Source: a virus. From it: DNA of 23,868 nt. Shown in pieces: positions 15,191 to 23,411 of the stretch. The stretch lies in the IMG/VR virus record IMGVR_UViG_3300027847_001653, positions 1 through 23,868 of that record, one strand, 5' to 3'. Both the position numbers and the translations under genes were made by a program. Each line of letters starts with the position of its first letter. Position 1 is the first letter of the stretch. The notes under the pieces are model-generated. The model worked only from the letters and a program-made list of their open reading frames with translations. It was not told the DNA's origin and ran no database searches.

Positions 15191-15783
15191 TGTATTCTCA
15201 TCCCTCTAGCAAATAATCTTCTATGTTTACTTAAAATTCGTTGGGCCAATTGTGGAATTGTTGATCCCACTCCTTTTCCCATACTATATGAATAATTCCC
15301 TGCCTTCTCATTGACAAACCCAACATGACTTTGTTGGTTAAACATTGAACAACAGATCAGATGACCAGCATATACCAAATCTTTTGGAATAGTGCCAACA
15401 CTAGAATATCCCGCATTGTATGTTATTACCACCGAAGCCCTCCCCGTAGGAAAGAACGACGATAAAGGAACAAGTTTTATCATTCCTAATTCATCGTTAA
15501 TTTCATAATCAGTTACAGGTGTTTGAAGCTCGTTCTTTATTGTTAATCCAACTACAGAAATTACAGGAATATAAGACAAGGCTACTTCATTTAGACCATT
15601 TTGAGATATATCTATCTTTTCTGAATAAACAGTAGAAACAAAATCATCTAATCCAATTTCATCAACTAGTATCTGTTCAGAAACAGTTAAAGTTATAGTT
15701 ATTGCATCATCATATCTTGTAATACCAGCAGGTATTCCAAGCATCGTTTTTACTGTATCAGAAGATAAAATAGTAGTTGTCAT
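15187..15783 (-). CDS. Head-tail connector / adaptor protein (gp6/gp15-like)
   Basis: 198 residues. It starts with a helical part (SSDTVKTMLGIPAGITRYDD then TLTVSEQILVDEIG), continues with strands (IPVISVVGLTIKN, TDYEINDELGMIKLVPLSS, ASVVITYNAGY) and closes with IPKDLVYAGHLICCSMFN. The YNAGY...(I)P.dL..A pattern is typical of HK97 gp6-like/SPP1 gp15-like adaptor proteins, which form the ring under the portal. The order after the capsid gene and before gp10-like and terminator-like genes agrees. AGGTGA precedes the ATG. It is somewhat longer than the smallest gp6 proteins because of the added beta region. Confidence 0.72.
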   Translation of the reverse strand: MTTTILSSDTVKTMLGIPAGITRYDDAITITLTVSEQILVDEIGLDDFVSTVYSEKIDISQNGLNEVALSYIPVISVVGLTIKNELQTPVTDYEINDELGMIKLVPLSSFFPTGRASVVITYNAGYSSVGTIPKDLVYAGHLICCSMFNQQSHVGFVNEKAGNYSYSMGKGVGSTIPQLAQRILSKHRRLFARGMRIQ

Positions 15784-15790
15784 AATTCAC

Positions 15791-16111
15791 CTAGTTAGAT
15801 TTTTTAGGTCGCCCTCTGCGTTTAGTTGCTTTTGTTGGATTTGATGCTTTTTTCTCCACTGTAGCAGCACTTATTTCAGATGTTTTAGCTTCTTTTTTAG
15901 AGACAGAAATATAGTATCTTTCTGTCTCATCAGTCCATCCGAGTTTTTGCGCTCTTAAAAACCCATTTTCATCATTAGCAAAAATAGTTGGTGCAACAAT
16001 TCCATCTATCTCTACAGCTTTAGATTTAAGCATTTCTGAATAAGTGCTTACTATCCAAGTTAGTTTTGGATCTTTATCGTATCTTCTTAAAACAAATGGC
16101 TTTTTTTGCAT
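15791..16111 (-). CDS. Small head-module protein with AT-hook-like tail
   Basis: 106 residues, not assigned to a family. About the first 75 residues form a small domain (KPFVLRRYDKDPKLTWIVST and GWTDETERYYISV). The last residues, TKRRGRPKKSN, match the AT-hook core (RGRP flanked by basic residues), which binds the minor groove of A/T tracts. In a capsid operon this could tether the AT-rich genome, or it could be just a basic tail. AGGAG lies 5 nt upstream. It is the first gene after the capsid terminator and probably has its own promoter. Confidence 0.6.
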   Translation of the reverse strand: MQKKPFVLRRYDKDPKLTWIVSTYSEMLKSKAVEIDGIVAPTIFANDENGFLRAQKLGWTDETERYYISVSKKEAKTSEISAATVEKKASNPTKATKRRGRPKKSN

Positions 16112-16126
16112 TTTTTCTCCTATTTT

Positions 16127-16154
16127 ATTTTAACCTTAATATTGCTTCTAACAA
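16127..16154 (-). promoter_or_regulatory. Candidate re-start promoter after the capsid terminator
   Basis: On the leftward strand TTGTTA (16154-16149), a 16-nt spacer and TAAAAT (16132-16127) lie between the terminator U-tract and the AGGAG of the next gene. It would restart transcription of the connector and tail genes after the capsid gene is terminated. The -10 matches 5 of 6 consensus bases and the -35 matches 4 of 6. Confidence 0.42.
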
Positions 16155-16155
16155 T

Positions 16156-16180
16156 AAAAAAGGGGGGTTTTACCCCCCCC
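16156..16180 (-). terminator. Intrinsic terminator after the major capsid gene
   Basis: Leftward strand: eight G (16180-16173), a short T-A loop, six C (16167-16162), then six T (16161-16156). A pure G:C stem of six or more pairs followed directly by a U-tract is a textbook Rho-independent terminator. It lies 35 nt past the capsid stop codon and stands out in this AT-rich genome. Confidence 0.88.
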
Positions 16181-16214
16181 ACACTTTAACACATTAATTG
16201 TAGATCAGTTTTTA

Positions 16215-17222
16215 CTATGATGCACTAAGACCTAAAAGCAATGCTCCACCAAGAGTATTAGCAAGCACTGGTGCGCCATCCCAATACATATCAAACTCAT
16301 CAAATTGAGAACTTGTTTTAGCTAAAGGCATCACTGTAACAGGAGTAAGTTCAGAGAGATATGAATAGCGTGTATTAAGGATCAATAATGCAGTAGTAGC
16401 TTCTACTCCAGTACCTGAAGCACTAGAAATAGTTCCAGCACTATCAATTAATATTGTATTTGCCATCTGAGTAGAAACAATCAATGGGATTCCATCATAA
16501 GTTCTAACTCTAAATCCAGCAGCAATTTCAGTTACATTGTTGAACTGTTGCTGTGATTGAAGGGCATTATTAAGCTGTCTAATTCCAGCAAAAGACCCAA
16601 CAATAACCAAGTCACTTCTCTGAGCAGATCCTTTTACCTTATCAATTGCTTCATCGAGTTTTGATAAAGTTAAATCCGTTGCATAGGTAGTCACTCCACC
16701 GTTTATCACACACTGTGAAAGATTTACATTAATTAGAGTCAAGAACCCATTAACGTTTTTACTTTCTGCACTAAAAGCGTTTCCGTTCATAATTCCGTCT
16801 TCTAGTGCATTTGCAAAATCTTCTGCTTTAGCAGACATTTCCAAAGCAAGAATATCTGCATATGAACGACCTGTTGCCTGAAGTTTCCTGGTTACCTGAC
16901 CCTGAGTGAGAAGGGTTTTGAACTCAAAGGTTGCCCTATCGTATGCCCCTACTTCTGAAGTCGTCGCCTCAGTATCATTAACCCATGCTCCGCCCGTTGT
17001 TCCAGCAGTTCTTTGGTTAATAATTTCAGCTTGACCTGTTCCTGGTCTACGAGAAAGAACGGCTTGAAGACCAAACTCACGAAGAGTAAGTTGTTGAACA
17101 GTTCGATTCACAAAGGTTTGAAGCAGATCACTACCTGCATCAGTTACCGTTAATTCTGTTGCTCGTTGGAACCTTTGACGGGTAGCATCATCGGAACCAA
17201 ACCAATTTTGTTTTTTAGCCAT
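16215..17222 (-). CDS. Major capsid protein (HK97 fold)
   Basis: 335 residues. Features of HK97-fold capsid proteins: a helical N-terminal arm (RQRFQRATELTVTDAGSDLL), the segment GTGQAEIINQRTAGTTGGAW leading to an E-loop, a long spine helix (ADILALEMSAKAEDFANALE), the A-domain strand SDLVIVGSFAGIRQL and the late IPLIVSTQM. There is no long N-terminal delta domain, which fits a scaffold supplied by the upstream gene. It starts 27 nt after the protease/scaffold gene with AGGAG 9 nt before the ATG, and is followed at once by a strong terminator, as expected for a highly expressed protein. The gene order protease, scaffold, capsid is the classic one. Confidence 0.85.
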   Translation of the reverse strand: MAKKQNWFGSDDATRQRFQRATELTVTDAGSDLLQTFVNRTVQQLTLREFGLQAVLSRRPGTGQAEIINQRTAGTTGGAWVNDTEATTSEVGAYDRATFEFKTLLTQGQVTRKLQATGRSYADILALEMSAKAEDFANALEDGIMNGNAFSAESKNVNGFLTLINVNLSQCVINGGVTTYATDLTLSKLDEAIDKVKGSAQRSDLVIVGSFAGIRQLNNALQSQQQFNNVTEIAAGFRVRTYDGIPLIVSTQMANTILIDSAGTISSASGTGVEATTALLILNTRYSYLSELTPVTVMPLAKTSSQFDEFDMYWDGAPVLANTLGGALLLGLSAS

Positions 17223-17249
17223 GATATAATCTCCTATAGATTTTAAAAA

Positions 17250-17771
17250 TTATTGCCAGCCTTCGACTGGAGTTCCAAGAAGACCATCGAGAAATGCTGC
17301 CCTCAATCCTCTAGTTAAAACTTGTTTTAGTTGATGATTATTAAGAGTACTAGGCATTACTTCATCTGAATCCCGAAGCAAATGACTTTTGTTTCGTTTA
17401 AGGACAGTAGCAAGACTTTGGTTTCCTTCTTTCTCGCTACTATTGATCAAATGATCTAATTCTACTTCTGAACCGATTCCTCTAACAGTGGTTGAGGTAT
17501 GTCGTCCCTTACGAAGTGGCTGATCAAGAACTCTGCTCAAAGTATCTTCTGCCCTTTCAAGTCGAGCTTTCAATTCTTCAAGTGTAGGCTCTTTAACCCC
17601 ATAAGCTGCTGACACTGCTTCCGAACGTATTTCAGGTTTTTCATCAATACTTGGAATTGGAGTTAGAGTTTCTACTGGATCGTTTTTAAGTCCAGCTTTC
17701 TCCGTATTGAGTTCAGCAACTACAGATCTAGTTACCTGCTCAATAAGGGTTTTAATATCTTCGGCTTTCAT
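17250..17771 (-). CDS. Nested internal-start scaffold protein
   Basis: In frame with the protease gene, a Met (MKAEDIKTLIEQ, residue 542) at 17771 has AGGAG at 17783-17779 with a 7-nt spacer. Starting here gives a 173-residue acidic, mostly helical protein (helices near EQVTRSVVAELN and ELKARLERAEDTLSRV) that ends with the same C-terminus as the protease. Scaffolds made from an internal start within the protease gene are known for lambda Nu3. The C-terminal sequence (QLKQVLTRGLRAAFLDGLLG) could be the capsid-binding part. Translation from this site is inferred from the ribosome binding site only. Confidence 0.6.
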   Translation of the reverse strand: MKAEDIKTLIEQVTRSVVAELNTEKAGLKNDPVETLTPIPSIDEKPEIRSEAVSAAYGVKEPTLEELKARLERAEDTLSRVLDQPLRKGRHTSTTVRGIGSEVELDHLINSSEKEGNQSLATVLKRNKSHLLRDSDEVMPSTLNNHQLKQVLTRGLRAAFLDGLLGTPVEGWQ

Positions 17772-19394
17772 CTTATTACTCCTAGTATCGGAATCAGGTT
17801 GTATATCAATTGAACTATTGTTTAATTCAGTGGTTCTGTCAAGTTTTGCAACAGGATCTTGTTCTAGCTTTTCAGAAAGCTCAACAAGATCAGGAACAAA
17901 TTTGCCAAATTTAGTATAATACTTCTTTAACGTTTCATAAACTTTTCGACGATCATTGTCTGGTATGTCAACCCCACCCCTTGATCCATTAAGTGCTGCC
18001 ATCGCTGCATAAACACCTTTAAGAACTACCATTAATTCATTATTTATCATTCGAGCGATTGGTAATTTATAGGCTGACTTTGTTTCTGAATCAGCACCCT
18101 TAACCATATATACATGTGCATCTCTGTAACGATCCCAATTGTCTAGACCTTTACCAAGAACTTCATCCTGTGTAGTAGTATCAAATGTCCAAGGAACATC
18201 TTCTGCTGCTAAAGGTAAATCACCGTGGAATGGAAGTGCTGTTCTAGATTTCAGTTCATCTTCTACTAAATCTTCAACGTCTTCTTCTTCGTCTTTTTCT
18301 AAAGCTTCTATATGGTCTTCATCATCAGCAATAGCACCTTCTTCGTGATCTTCCTTTTCTTCTGTGTCTTCATCGTTAAGATCAAGTTTTAGCTCTTTTT
18401 CTTTATCTGCATATTCTTTAAGATCTGACTTCATTTTATGAAACTCTGCTACCATTTCTTCCATTTTGTTTTTCATGGATTCATGTTCTTCTTTCATGGC
18501 TTCATATTCAAGTTTAAATGGAACTGCCGATTGGTCTGCTTCTGCATCACCGGTTGCTTCTATTTCTTTTCCAATAGCCGCAACAAGTAAAGGAGTAGTA
18601 TCAATTATAGCAGTCGCCCCGCGATTTTCTTCAACAATAGTTGTTTCCGTAATGATGTTAGTGTCACCTAAAATTTCTTCTGTATTTTCGGTTTTGAGGT
18701 CCATTGCGTTTCTCCTATCTAAAAATGATTGAATTGAACTTCTAATTCCCATCACAGATAAACCACCGCTATCTGGGTTTGCTGGTGCCCTAGTTATAGC
18801 TATATGATCTAAGACAACATCTTCCACTATAACTCTTTTTATTTCACCCTCTTTATCTTCTTCAACTCGCACATTTTCAAACCATCCACCAATAGATTGA
18901 CCAATTGGTTCACCTCTTGACAATCTTTTAATTAATGCTTGTGTTCTTGTGTCATCTACATACAATCTGCTTTCTACTTTAAGAACAAATCCTTTTCGGT
19001 TTACAATAGAGGGTTCGGCTATGTCCGATTCTGTAACTTCTGCATCATACGTTCTTCCGATGACTTCATCCCATTCAGCTAACCCTGATCCTGTTAAGCT
19101 TTCATGCCTTGGCAGAATTACGATTCCTTTTTTAATTTGGGATGCCATTTCCTTTAGAGCTTTAAAACTCATTTCGGTTCCGTAATGGTCTACACTGGTA
19201 CTACTAGCTATTCCTGTAATGGTTATATATTCTTTGTTTTCTTCTGTGTCTGTTTTTTTAGATAAAGGTATTACCTGTGCAACACTCATGTTAAAGCGTT
19301 GTTTCTCTACAGAAGAAAGCTGATAAATCTTTGATCCATTTTCCTCTTGGGAAACACCCTTAACAACACAGTCGAAATTTTTTGTATTGTTCAT
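17250..19394 (-). CDS. Prohead protease fused to middle domain and scaffold
   Basis: 714 residues. Residues about 50-215 are an S78/U35 prohead protease: ITGIASSTSVDHYG, LPRHESLTG (His97), EPIGQSIGGWF (Ser167) and DHIAITRAPANPD. Residues about 285-345 form a Met/Lys/Glu coiled coil, followed by a very acidic stretch (345-385). About 390-500 is a conserved-looking domain with DAHVYMVK, KLPIARM and AALNGSRGG, seen in other phage protease-scaffold fusions. The C-terminal ~170 residues are scaffold-like, with a helix about EELKARLERAEDTLSRVL. Two in-frame internal ATGs, residues 231 and 542, each have AGGAG 7 nt upstream, so shorter products are likely, as with lambda C/Nu3. The main start has GAGG upstream. 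Confidence 0.82.
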   Translation of the reverse strand: MNNTKNFDCVVKGVSQEENGSKIYQLSSVEKQRFNMSVAQVIPLSKKTDTEENKEYITITGIASSTSVDHYGTEMSFKALKEMASQIKKGIVILPRHESLTGSGLAEWDEVIGRTYDAEVTESDIAEPSIVNRKGFVLKVESRLYVDDTRTQALIKRLSRGEPIGQSIGGWFENVRVEEDKEGEIKRVIVEDVVLDHIAITRAPANPDSGGLSVMGIRSSIQSFLDRRNAMDLKTENTEEILGDTNIITETTIVEENRGATAIIDTTPLLVAAIGKEIEATGDAEADQSAVPFKLEYEAMKEEHESMKNKMEEMVAEFHKMKSDLKEYADKEKELKLDLNDEDTEEKEDHEEGAIADDEDHIEALEKDEEEDVEDLVEDELKSRTALPFHGDLPLAAEDVPWTFDTTTQDEVLGKGLDNWDRYRDAHVYMVKGADSETKSAYKLPIARMINNELMVVLKGVYAAMAALNGSRGGVDIPDNDRRKVYETLKKYYTKFGKFVPDLVELSEKLEQDPVAKLDRTTELNNSSIDIQPDSDTRSNKMKAEDIKTLIEQVTRSVVAELNTEKAGLKNDPVETLTPIPSIDEKPEIRSEAVSAAYGVKEPTLEELKARLERAEDTLSRVLDQPLRKGRHTSTTVRGIGSEVELDHLINSSEKEGNQSLATVLKRNKSHLLRDSDEVMPSTLNNHQLKQVLTRGLRAAFLDGLLGTPVEGWQ
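18702..18716 (-). promoter_or_regulatory. Internal ribosome binding site and ATG (middle product)
   Basis: AGGAG (18716-18712), a 7-nt spacer and ATG (18704-18702) lie in frame inside the protease gene, exactly between the protease domain and the coiled coil. Starting here would make a 484-residue protein without protease activity (coiled coil, acidic stretch, ALNGSRGG domain and scaffold). The same sequence and spacing occur at the second internal site, 17783-17769. Confidence 0.58.
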
Positions 19395-19440
19395 TTATGC
19401 CTCAACCCAGAGCTTCAATAAATCTAACAAATTCATAATA

Positions 19441-19446
19441 ATTATA
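19441..19446 (-). promoter_or_regulatory. Candidate promoter (-10) for the leftward head operon
   Basis: A perfect TATAAT on the leftward strand lies about 47 nt before the protease ATG; upstream TTGTGT/TGTAAA gives only a weak -35. The 185-nt gap 19395-19579 contains no gene and separates the divergent protease and portal genes. TATAAA at 19545-19550 could serve the rightward portal gene, but without a good -35. Confidence 0.4.
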
Positions 19447-19579
19447 CTAACCCACGAAAACAATTTACACAATCCCCAACTTCTGCTGTTGGTTTTATGA
19501 ACTCTAGTATAGTAACAAAGAATTACAGTTATAGTATAAAGAATTATAAAATTATTCAAATCTTAAATTTTGGTTCCAA

Positions 19580-21463
19580 ATGAAATTAGCTTCAAATTTA
19601 TTAAATCTTGACTCTTTCAAAAAACAACAAGGAACATGGGGAATAGAATCCAGAAAAAGAAAAGGATTGCATTATAGTTCTAGTTATTTTGGAGGTTCTA
19701 GTGTTGGAGTAGGGCTAAATCGCTATAGTGATCGACTTTTATCGGATTCTGACTTATGGGTAGTATATAAAAGATGTGCTGATGTTAGAGCATGTATAGA
19801 CTCTATTGTTAGAAGAGTAGCCACATTTGATTGGTTAGTAATTCCCAAAGTCAGTCCACAAAATCCAGAGTATGAAGAGCTTCAAAAAATAGCACATAGT
19901 GTAAATAATTTCTTTTTAAACCCAAACAGAAATGGTGACACTTGGCAAGAAATAATGACTTCTATGCTAACGGATTGTTTAGTTTTTGATGCAGGGGTTT
20001 TAGAGCTTGCATATGATCGTAGAGGAAATCTACAAGAATTAATTCCACTTCGTGGTTGTACTATCTCTCCAGTTATTGATGAATTTGGAAGGCTTTTACA
20101 TTATGATCAAAATATTTTTGAAGAAGGAACATATTTCTCGACCCCATCAAATAGCACTGGAGAAGAACAAAAGTTTAAAGCCAAACAAATAATGTATTTA
20201 TCATTATTTAAGAACACAGCATTGCCATCAGGCAACCCTTTAATTGAATCGCTTGTCAATCAAGTAATAGCGTTAATGAGGGCGACTGAACACGCTATGT
20301 TAAATCTTGATGCCGATGAGGTTCCTCCCGGTATTTTAATATTAGCTGGAATTGCTGGAAAAGCAGCAGAAGAGGCTAAAGCCGATTTGCAACGCCTAAA
20401 AGGACAAGATCATAAAGTAAGAGTAATGACCACCCCCGATCCAACTGGTATAGGTGCAAAGTGGCTTGAATTGCGAAGAACCCCCAAAGACATTCAAATG
20501 CACGAAATAATTCAAGATATTAGGCGAGTTATTTATCGCGTATTTGGGGTTATGCCTGTTGAAATGGGAATGACACAAGGCATCCCCAAAGCTACCGCTA
20601 CTGTTCAAATGGACGTTGCTGCTTCTCATCTTGTAACTCCTATACTGGAATTAATTCAAGCTAAAATCAATGCTCAAATTATACCTGCAATTGTAAAAAG
20701 CAGAGAAGTTGCTCGTCTTATTGAATTTAAATTTGATAGAGAATCTAGATTATCAACTCAAGAACAACTTCATCTTTCAAGCACATATCGTAACTATGTC
20801 ACACAGGGAATAATGACACGAAACGAAATACGGGAAGGTCTTGGTCTTCTTCCAATTATAGGTGGCGATGTTCCAACAGTTGAAGTAGCGGGAATGCCAC
20901 AAGCTCTTGCTGAAATAATACAAGGTCACGAAGTTAGCAAAGCCCCTAAAGATGAAGTAAAAATAGAGATAGATCAAGTGTTAGAAGAGTTAGAAGAGGA
21001 GGTACCTCCACCTTTATTTGGTAATGAAGAAATAAAACAACCGATTACTTTAGAAAGTAGAAGTGAGGATGAACTAGAAAATTTAGATATAGCATTACCA
21101 GAAACAATTAATAATGTAGAAATCACAGTTATAGATCATAAATTTGCATTTGATGGAAATGTAATTGATAAAATTGTTCTAGTAAAAGGATTTACTTATA
21201 TTCTTAATCAAAATGATATTAGTAATTCGGATCATTCTTTTCGGTTTAGTGAAACCTATGATGGAATTCATGCAAATGGAAAAGAATATAAGAAAGGAAT
21301 TAAATATTACGGAAAAGCAGGTGAAGATGGTGCATATGTTGAAATGATTACCGATAATACAACACCTGATAAACTATATTTCTACTGTGAACATTTACAA
21401 GGCATGGGTGGACTAATTGATTTCTCAGGAGAACTAATAGATACCGAAGATATTCCTGAGTAA
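19580..21463 (+). CDS. Portal protein with C-terminal cupredoxin-like domain
   Basis: 627 residues. Residues about 50-430 are an HK97/SPP1-type portal: WVVYKRCADVRACIDSIVRR, an upper-stem-like FDAGVLELAYDRRGNLQEL, KQIMYLSLF, GVMPVEMGMT and QEQLHLSSTYRNYVTQG. Twelve copies would form the DNA gate at one capsid vertex. After an acidic linker (about 450-510), residues 511-627 match a beta-rich module common in aquatic phage proteins: GFTYILNQNDISNSDHSFRF, DGIHANGKEYKKGI, GAYVEM and YFYCEHLQGMGG. It has cupredoxin-like candidate ligands His552, Cys603, His605 and Met609. The gene is opposite to the protease and capsid genes and lacks a good ribosome binding site, which fits a low-copy protein. 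Confidence 0.85.
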   Translation: MKLASNLLNLDSFKKQQGTWGIESRKRKGLHYSSSYFGGSSVGVGLNRYSDRLLSDSDLWVVYKRCADVRACIDSIVRRVATFDWLVIPKVSPQNPEYEELQKIAHSVNNFFLNPNRNGDTWQEIMTSMLTDCLVFDAGVLELAYDRRGNLQELIPLRGCTISPVIDEFGRLLHYDQNIFEEGTYFSTPSNSTGEEQKFKAKQIMYLSLFKNTALPSGNPLIESLVNQVIALMRATEHAMLNLDADEVPPGILILAGIAGKAAEEAKADLQRLKGQDHKVRVMTTPDPTGIGAKWLELRRTPKDIQMHEIIQDIRRVIYRVFGVMPVEMGMTQGIPKATATVQMDVAASHLVTPILELIQAKINAQIIPAIVKSREVARLIEFKFDRESRLSTQEQLHLSSTYRNYVTQGIMTRNEIREGLGLLPIIGGDVPTVEVAGMPQALAEIIQGHEVSKAPKDEVKIEIDQVLEELEEEVPPPLFGNEEIKQPITLESRSEDELENLDIALPETINNVEITVIDHKFAFDGNVIDKIVLVKGFTYILNQNDISNSDHSFRFSETYDGIHANGKEYKKGIKYYGKAGEDGAYVEMITDNTTPDKLYFYCEHLQGMGGLIDFSGELIDTEDIPE

Positions 21464-21466
21464 TGA

Positions 21467-22423
21467 TTATTTCTTAACAAGATTGTTTTCAACCCATTCA
21501 ATTCTTCTTTTGATTATTGAATAGTACAATTCGTTTTGTTCTATACCAATAACATTGTAGTCTTGTAATACAGCGGCAATAGCAGTAGTTCCACTACCCA
21601 TGAAAGGATCTAATACCGTTCCACCTTCTGCTGTTATAAGCCTTATACACCATTTAATTAACTTTAAAGGCTTCACAGTTGGGTGTGGATTCTGATCCAT
21701 TCCTTCTGTTAATTCTAGACCTAAATTCTTCTCTTTTCTAGACGCTTTTTTACAATGATAAATATTACCTGCCCACCTACCCCCTTTAGGTTTATAAGAA
21801 CTTAAATCAACTCTTTTTCTTCTTGAAGAATTAATTAAACAAGAACCTTTAGTAAAATTGGTTAAAGTCGGTTTATCCCATTGTCCAGAATGATCGTGTT
21901 GTGGTCCGACCCAACAGGGATCTCCATAAGCAAATCTAGTAGCACCAATATTCATAGCTCCTGTTCTACTTTTCAAAAGTTGTTCAGCTACAGTTTTTTC
22001 TTGTAGTGGTTTCTGTGCTAAGACTGCTGGTTCAAAACATGGTTTTAAAGCTGTTGACCAACCTTCTAATCGTGCATCAATCTTACCGTAGTGTTGTGAT
22101 TTTGGTACACCACTAAAATAAAGCCAGTTAATGCAATCCTTTATGTTGAATTTTGCGTCTTCGATTCCGCAAACCATTCTATGATATGTTCTAGGTGAAG
22201 AAAATGAAATCATATATCCACCGGGACGAAGAACTCTAAAACATTCTTTTGCCCACACTCTACACCACATTGAAAATTGAGCATTAGAGCCAAAGTTGTC
22301 CCATTTGGACTTATCCATTTCTAAATTGTAAGGTGGATCTGTTACTACTGAATGGATTGAATTTGAAGGTATTTTCTTCATTTCCTCAATACAATCACCA
22401 AGAAATAGTTGCAATTTACTCAC
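21467..22423 (-). CDS. Beta-class DNA methyltransferase (N6-adenine or N4-cytosine)
   Basis: 318 residues from a GTG start. The catalytic DPPY (residues 29-32, TDPPYNL) comes first and the SAM-binding DPFMGSGTT (about 272-280) comes last, the order of beta-class enzymes. VLRPGGYMISFSS and HPTVKPLKLIKWC are other family blocks. The region between (about 115-235) is the target-recognition part, with Cys/His/Gly-rich stretches. The enzyme methylates an amino group in a specific DNA sequence; no restriction partner is seen, so it is probably an orphan protecting phage DNA. The GTG overlaps the previous stop by 1 nt (TAGTG), and the gene ends 3 nt from the convergent portal gene. Confidence 0.87.
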   Translation of the reverse strand: MSKLQLFLGDCIEEMKKIPSNSIHSVVTDPPYNLEMDKSKWDNFGSNAQFSMWCRVWAKECFRVLRPGGYMISFSSPRTYHRMVCGIEDAKFNIKDCINWLYFSGVPKSQHYGKIDARLEGWSTALKPCFEPAVLAQKPLQEKTVAEQLLKSRTGAMNIGATRFAYGDPCWVGPQHDHSGQWDKPTLTNFTKGSCLINSSRRKRVDLSSYKPKGGRWAGNIYHCKKASRKEKNLGLELTEGMDQNPHPTVKPLKLIKWCIRLITAEGGTVLDPFMGSGTTAIAAVLQDYNVIGIEQNELYYSIIKRRIEWVENNLVKK

Positions 22424-23388
22424 TATAATTCTTCGTTATAATTTGCAGATATAAACTTATCTAAATTTGATTTTATTGATTCTGGCAATTCTTCTATAGA
22501 ATATGGAACCGCTTTAGGAATCTGCCATTCAAAACCTACAGCTTGTTCTAAATTTGTGTTGTTTTTTGTTGGATGCCAAGTGACCCACTTTTCTTCAAAC
22601 CAATTTGGATTTGCTGCTGTATCATTAATTTTTGAAGCAATTCCTAAACTAATCACATGTTTCCAAAAATTTGTTTTATATGACCAAGCAAATCCTAAAT
22701 TGTGTGTTCTTGCCGACAATCTATTTAATGGGTATTGGCTAGAGTTACAGTGCATATGTGTACTTGGCAACAACCCTATTTTTTCAGTATTCCAGAACAT
22801 GCTACACAATCTAAATCTTGGGTTTTTAAGGGATCTAATTTTATATTTAGAGAAGAATTCCGATATAGATATTCCCATTTTGTCTATATGTTCTTTTAAA
22901 TCAGGCAATGGAGGATCACATAATTGTGGAACACAGTGATTAAATCCCTTCCATACCTCCCATTGTTCAGTAGTCGCTTGTGAGTATTCCCTTTCAATAA
23001 ACTCATCTAATGCCATCTCTATTTGATCTTTTCTAAAAACATGGTCAACTTCCATCATTATCAAAATATCTGAACTGCCATATTTTGGTACAATTATATT
23101 GTTATACATAATTGTAAATTGATTATTATTGGTGCTGAAATATTGTTTAATTAAAACTATTTTTTCTTCTTTTAAATCAGTAATCTTATCTACTATATTA
23201 TCTATCTTTTTTGGTATCTTATATATTTCATTATTGTACTCAACACTATGAATTTTCCCGAACGCTCTATCGGTCCAAAAAACAAATATTTTATCAGCGT
23301 ATGGGAGTATGGATTTTAAAGACTCTTCAATGAAATCATCACCATAAAAAGCCCTATAAACCACATATATTTTTTTCCCTTTATACAT
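22423..23388 (-). CDS. Glycosyltransferase-like protein (GT-A type)
   Basis: 321 residues. The N-terminus KIYVVYRAFYGDDFIEESL and YADKIFVFWTDRAF resemble the nucleotide-binding start of family-2-like glycosyltransferases, and ILIMMEVDHVF places an acidic E-x-D motif after a strand, as in the DxD site. WNTEKIGLLPSTHMHC and RTHNLGFAWSYKTNFWKH follow. It lies between a SAM methyltransferase and a DNA methyltransferase on the same strand, so a role in sugar addition to virion, host surface or modified DNA is open. GGGAA precedes the ATG. Substrate unknown; the family call is by pattern, not by a strong signature. Confidence 0.6.
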   Translation of the reverse strand: MYKGKKIYVVYRAFYGDDFIEESLKSILPYADKIFVFWTDRAFGKIHSVEYNNEIYKIPKKIDNIVDKITDLKEEKIVLIKQYFSTNNNQFTIMYNNIIVPKYGSSDILIMMEVDHVFRKDQIEMALDEFIEREYSQATTEQWEVWKGFNHCVPQLCDPPLPDLKEHIDKMGISISEFFSKYKIRSLKNPRFRLCSMFWNTEKIGLLPSTHMHCNSSQYPLNRLSARTHNLGFAWSYKTNFWKHVISLGIASKINDTAANPNWFEEKWVTWHPTKNNTNLEQAVGFEWQIPKAVPYSIEELPESIKSNLDKFISANYNEEL

Positions 23389-23411
23389 TTATATTTCCCT
23401 TTTTTATTTAG

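Noticed and set aside
17707-19185. Several Ser-rich + strand open frames opposite the protease/scaffold gene
   Set aside because: Long Ser/Phe-rich runs are the expected antisense of Glu/Lys-rich coding sequence; none has a ribosome site or domain.
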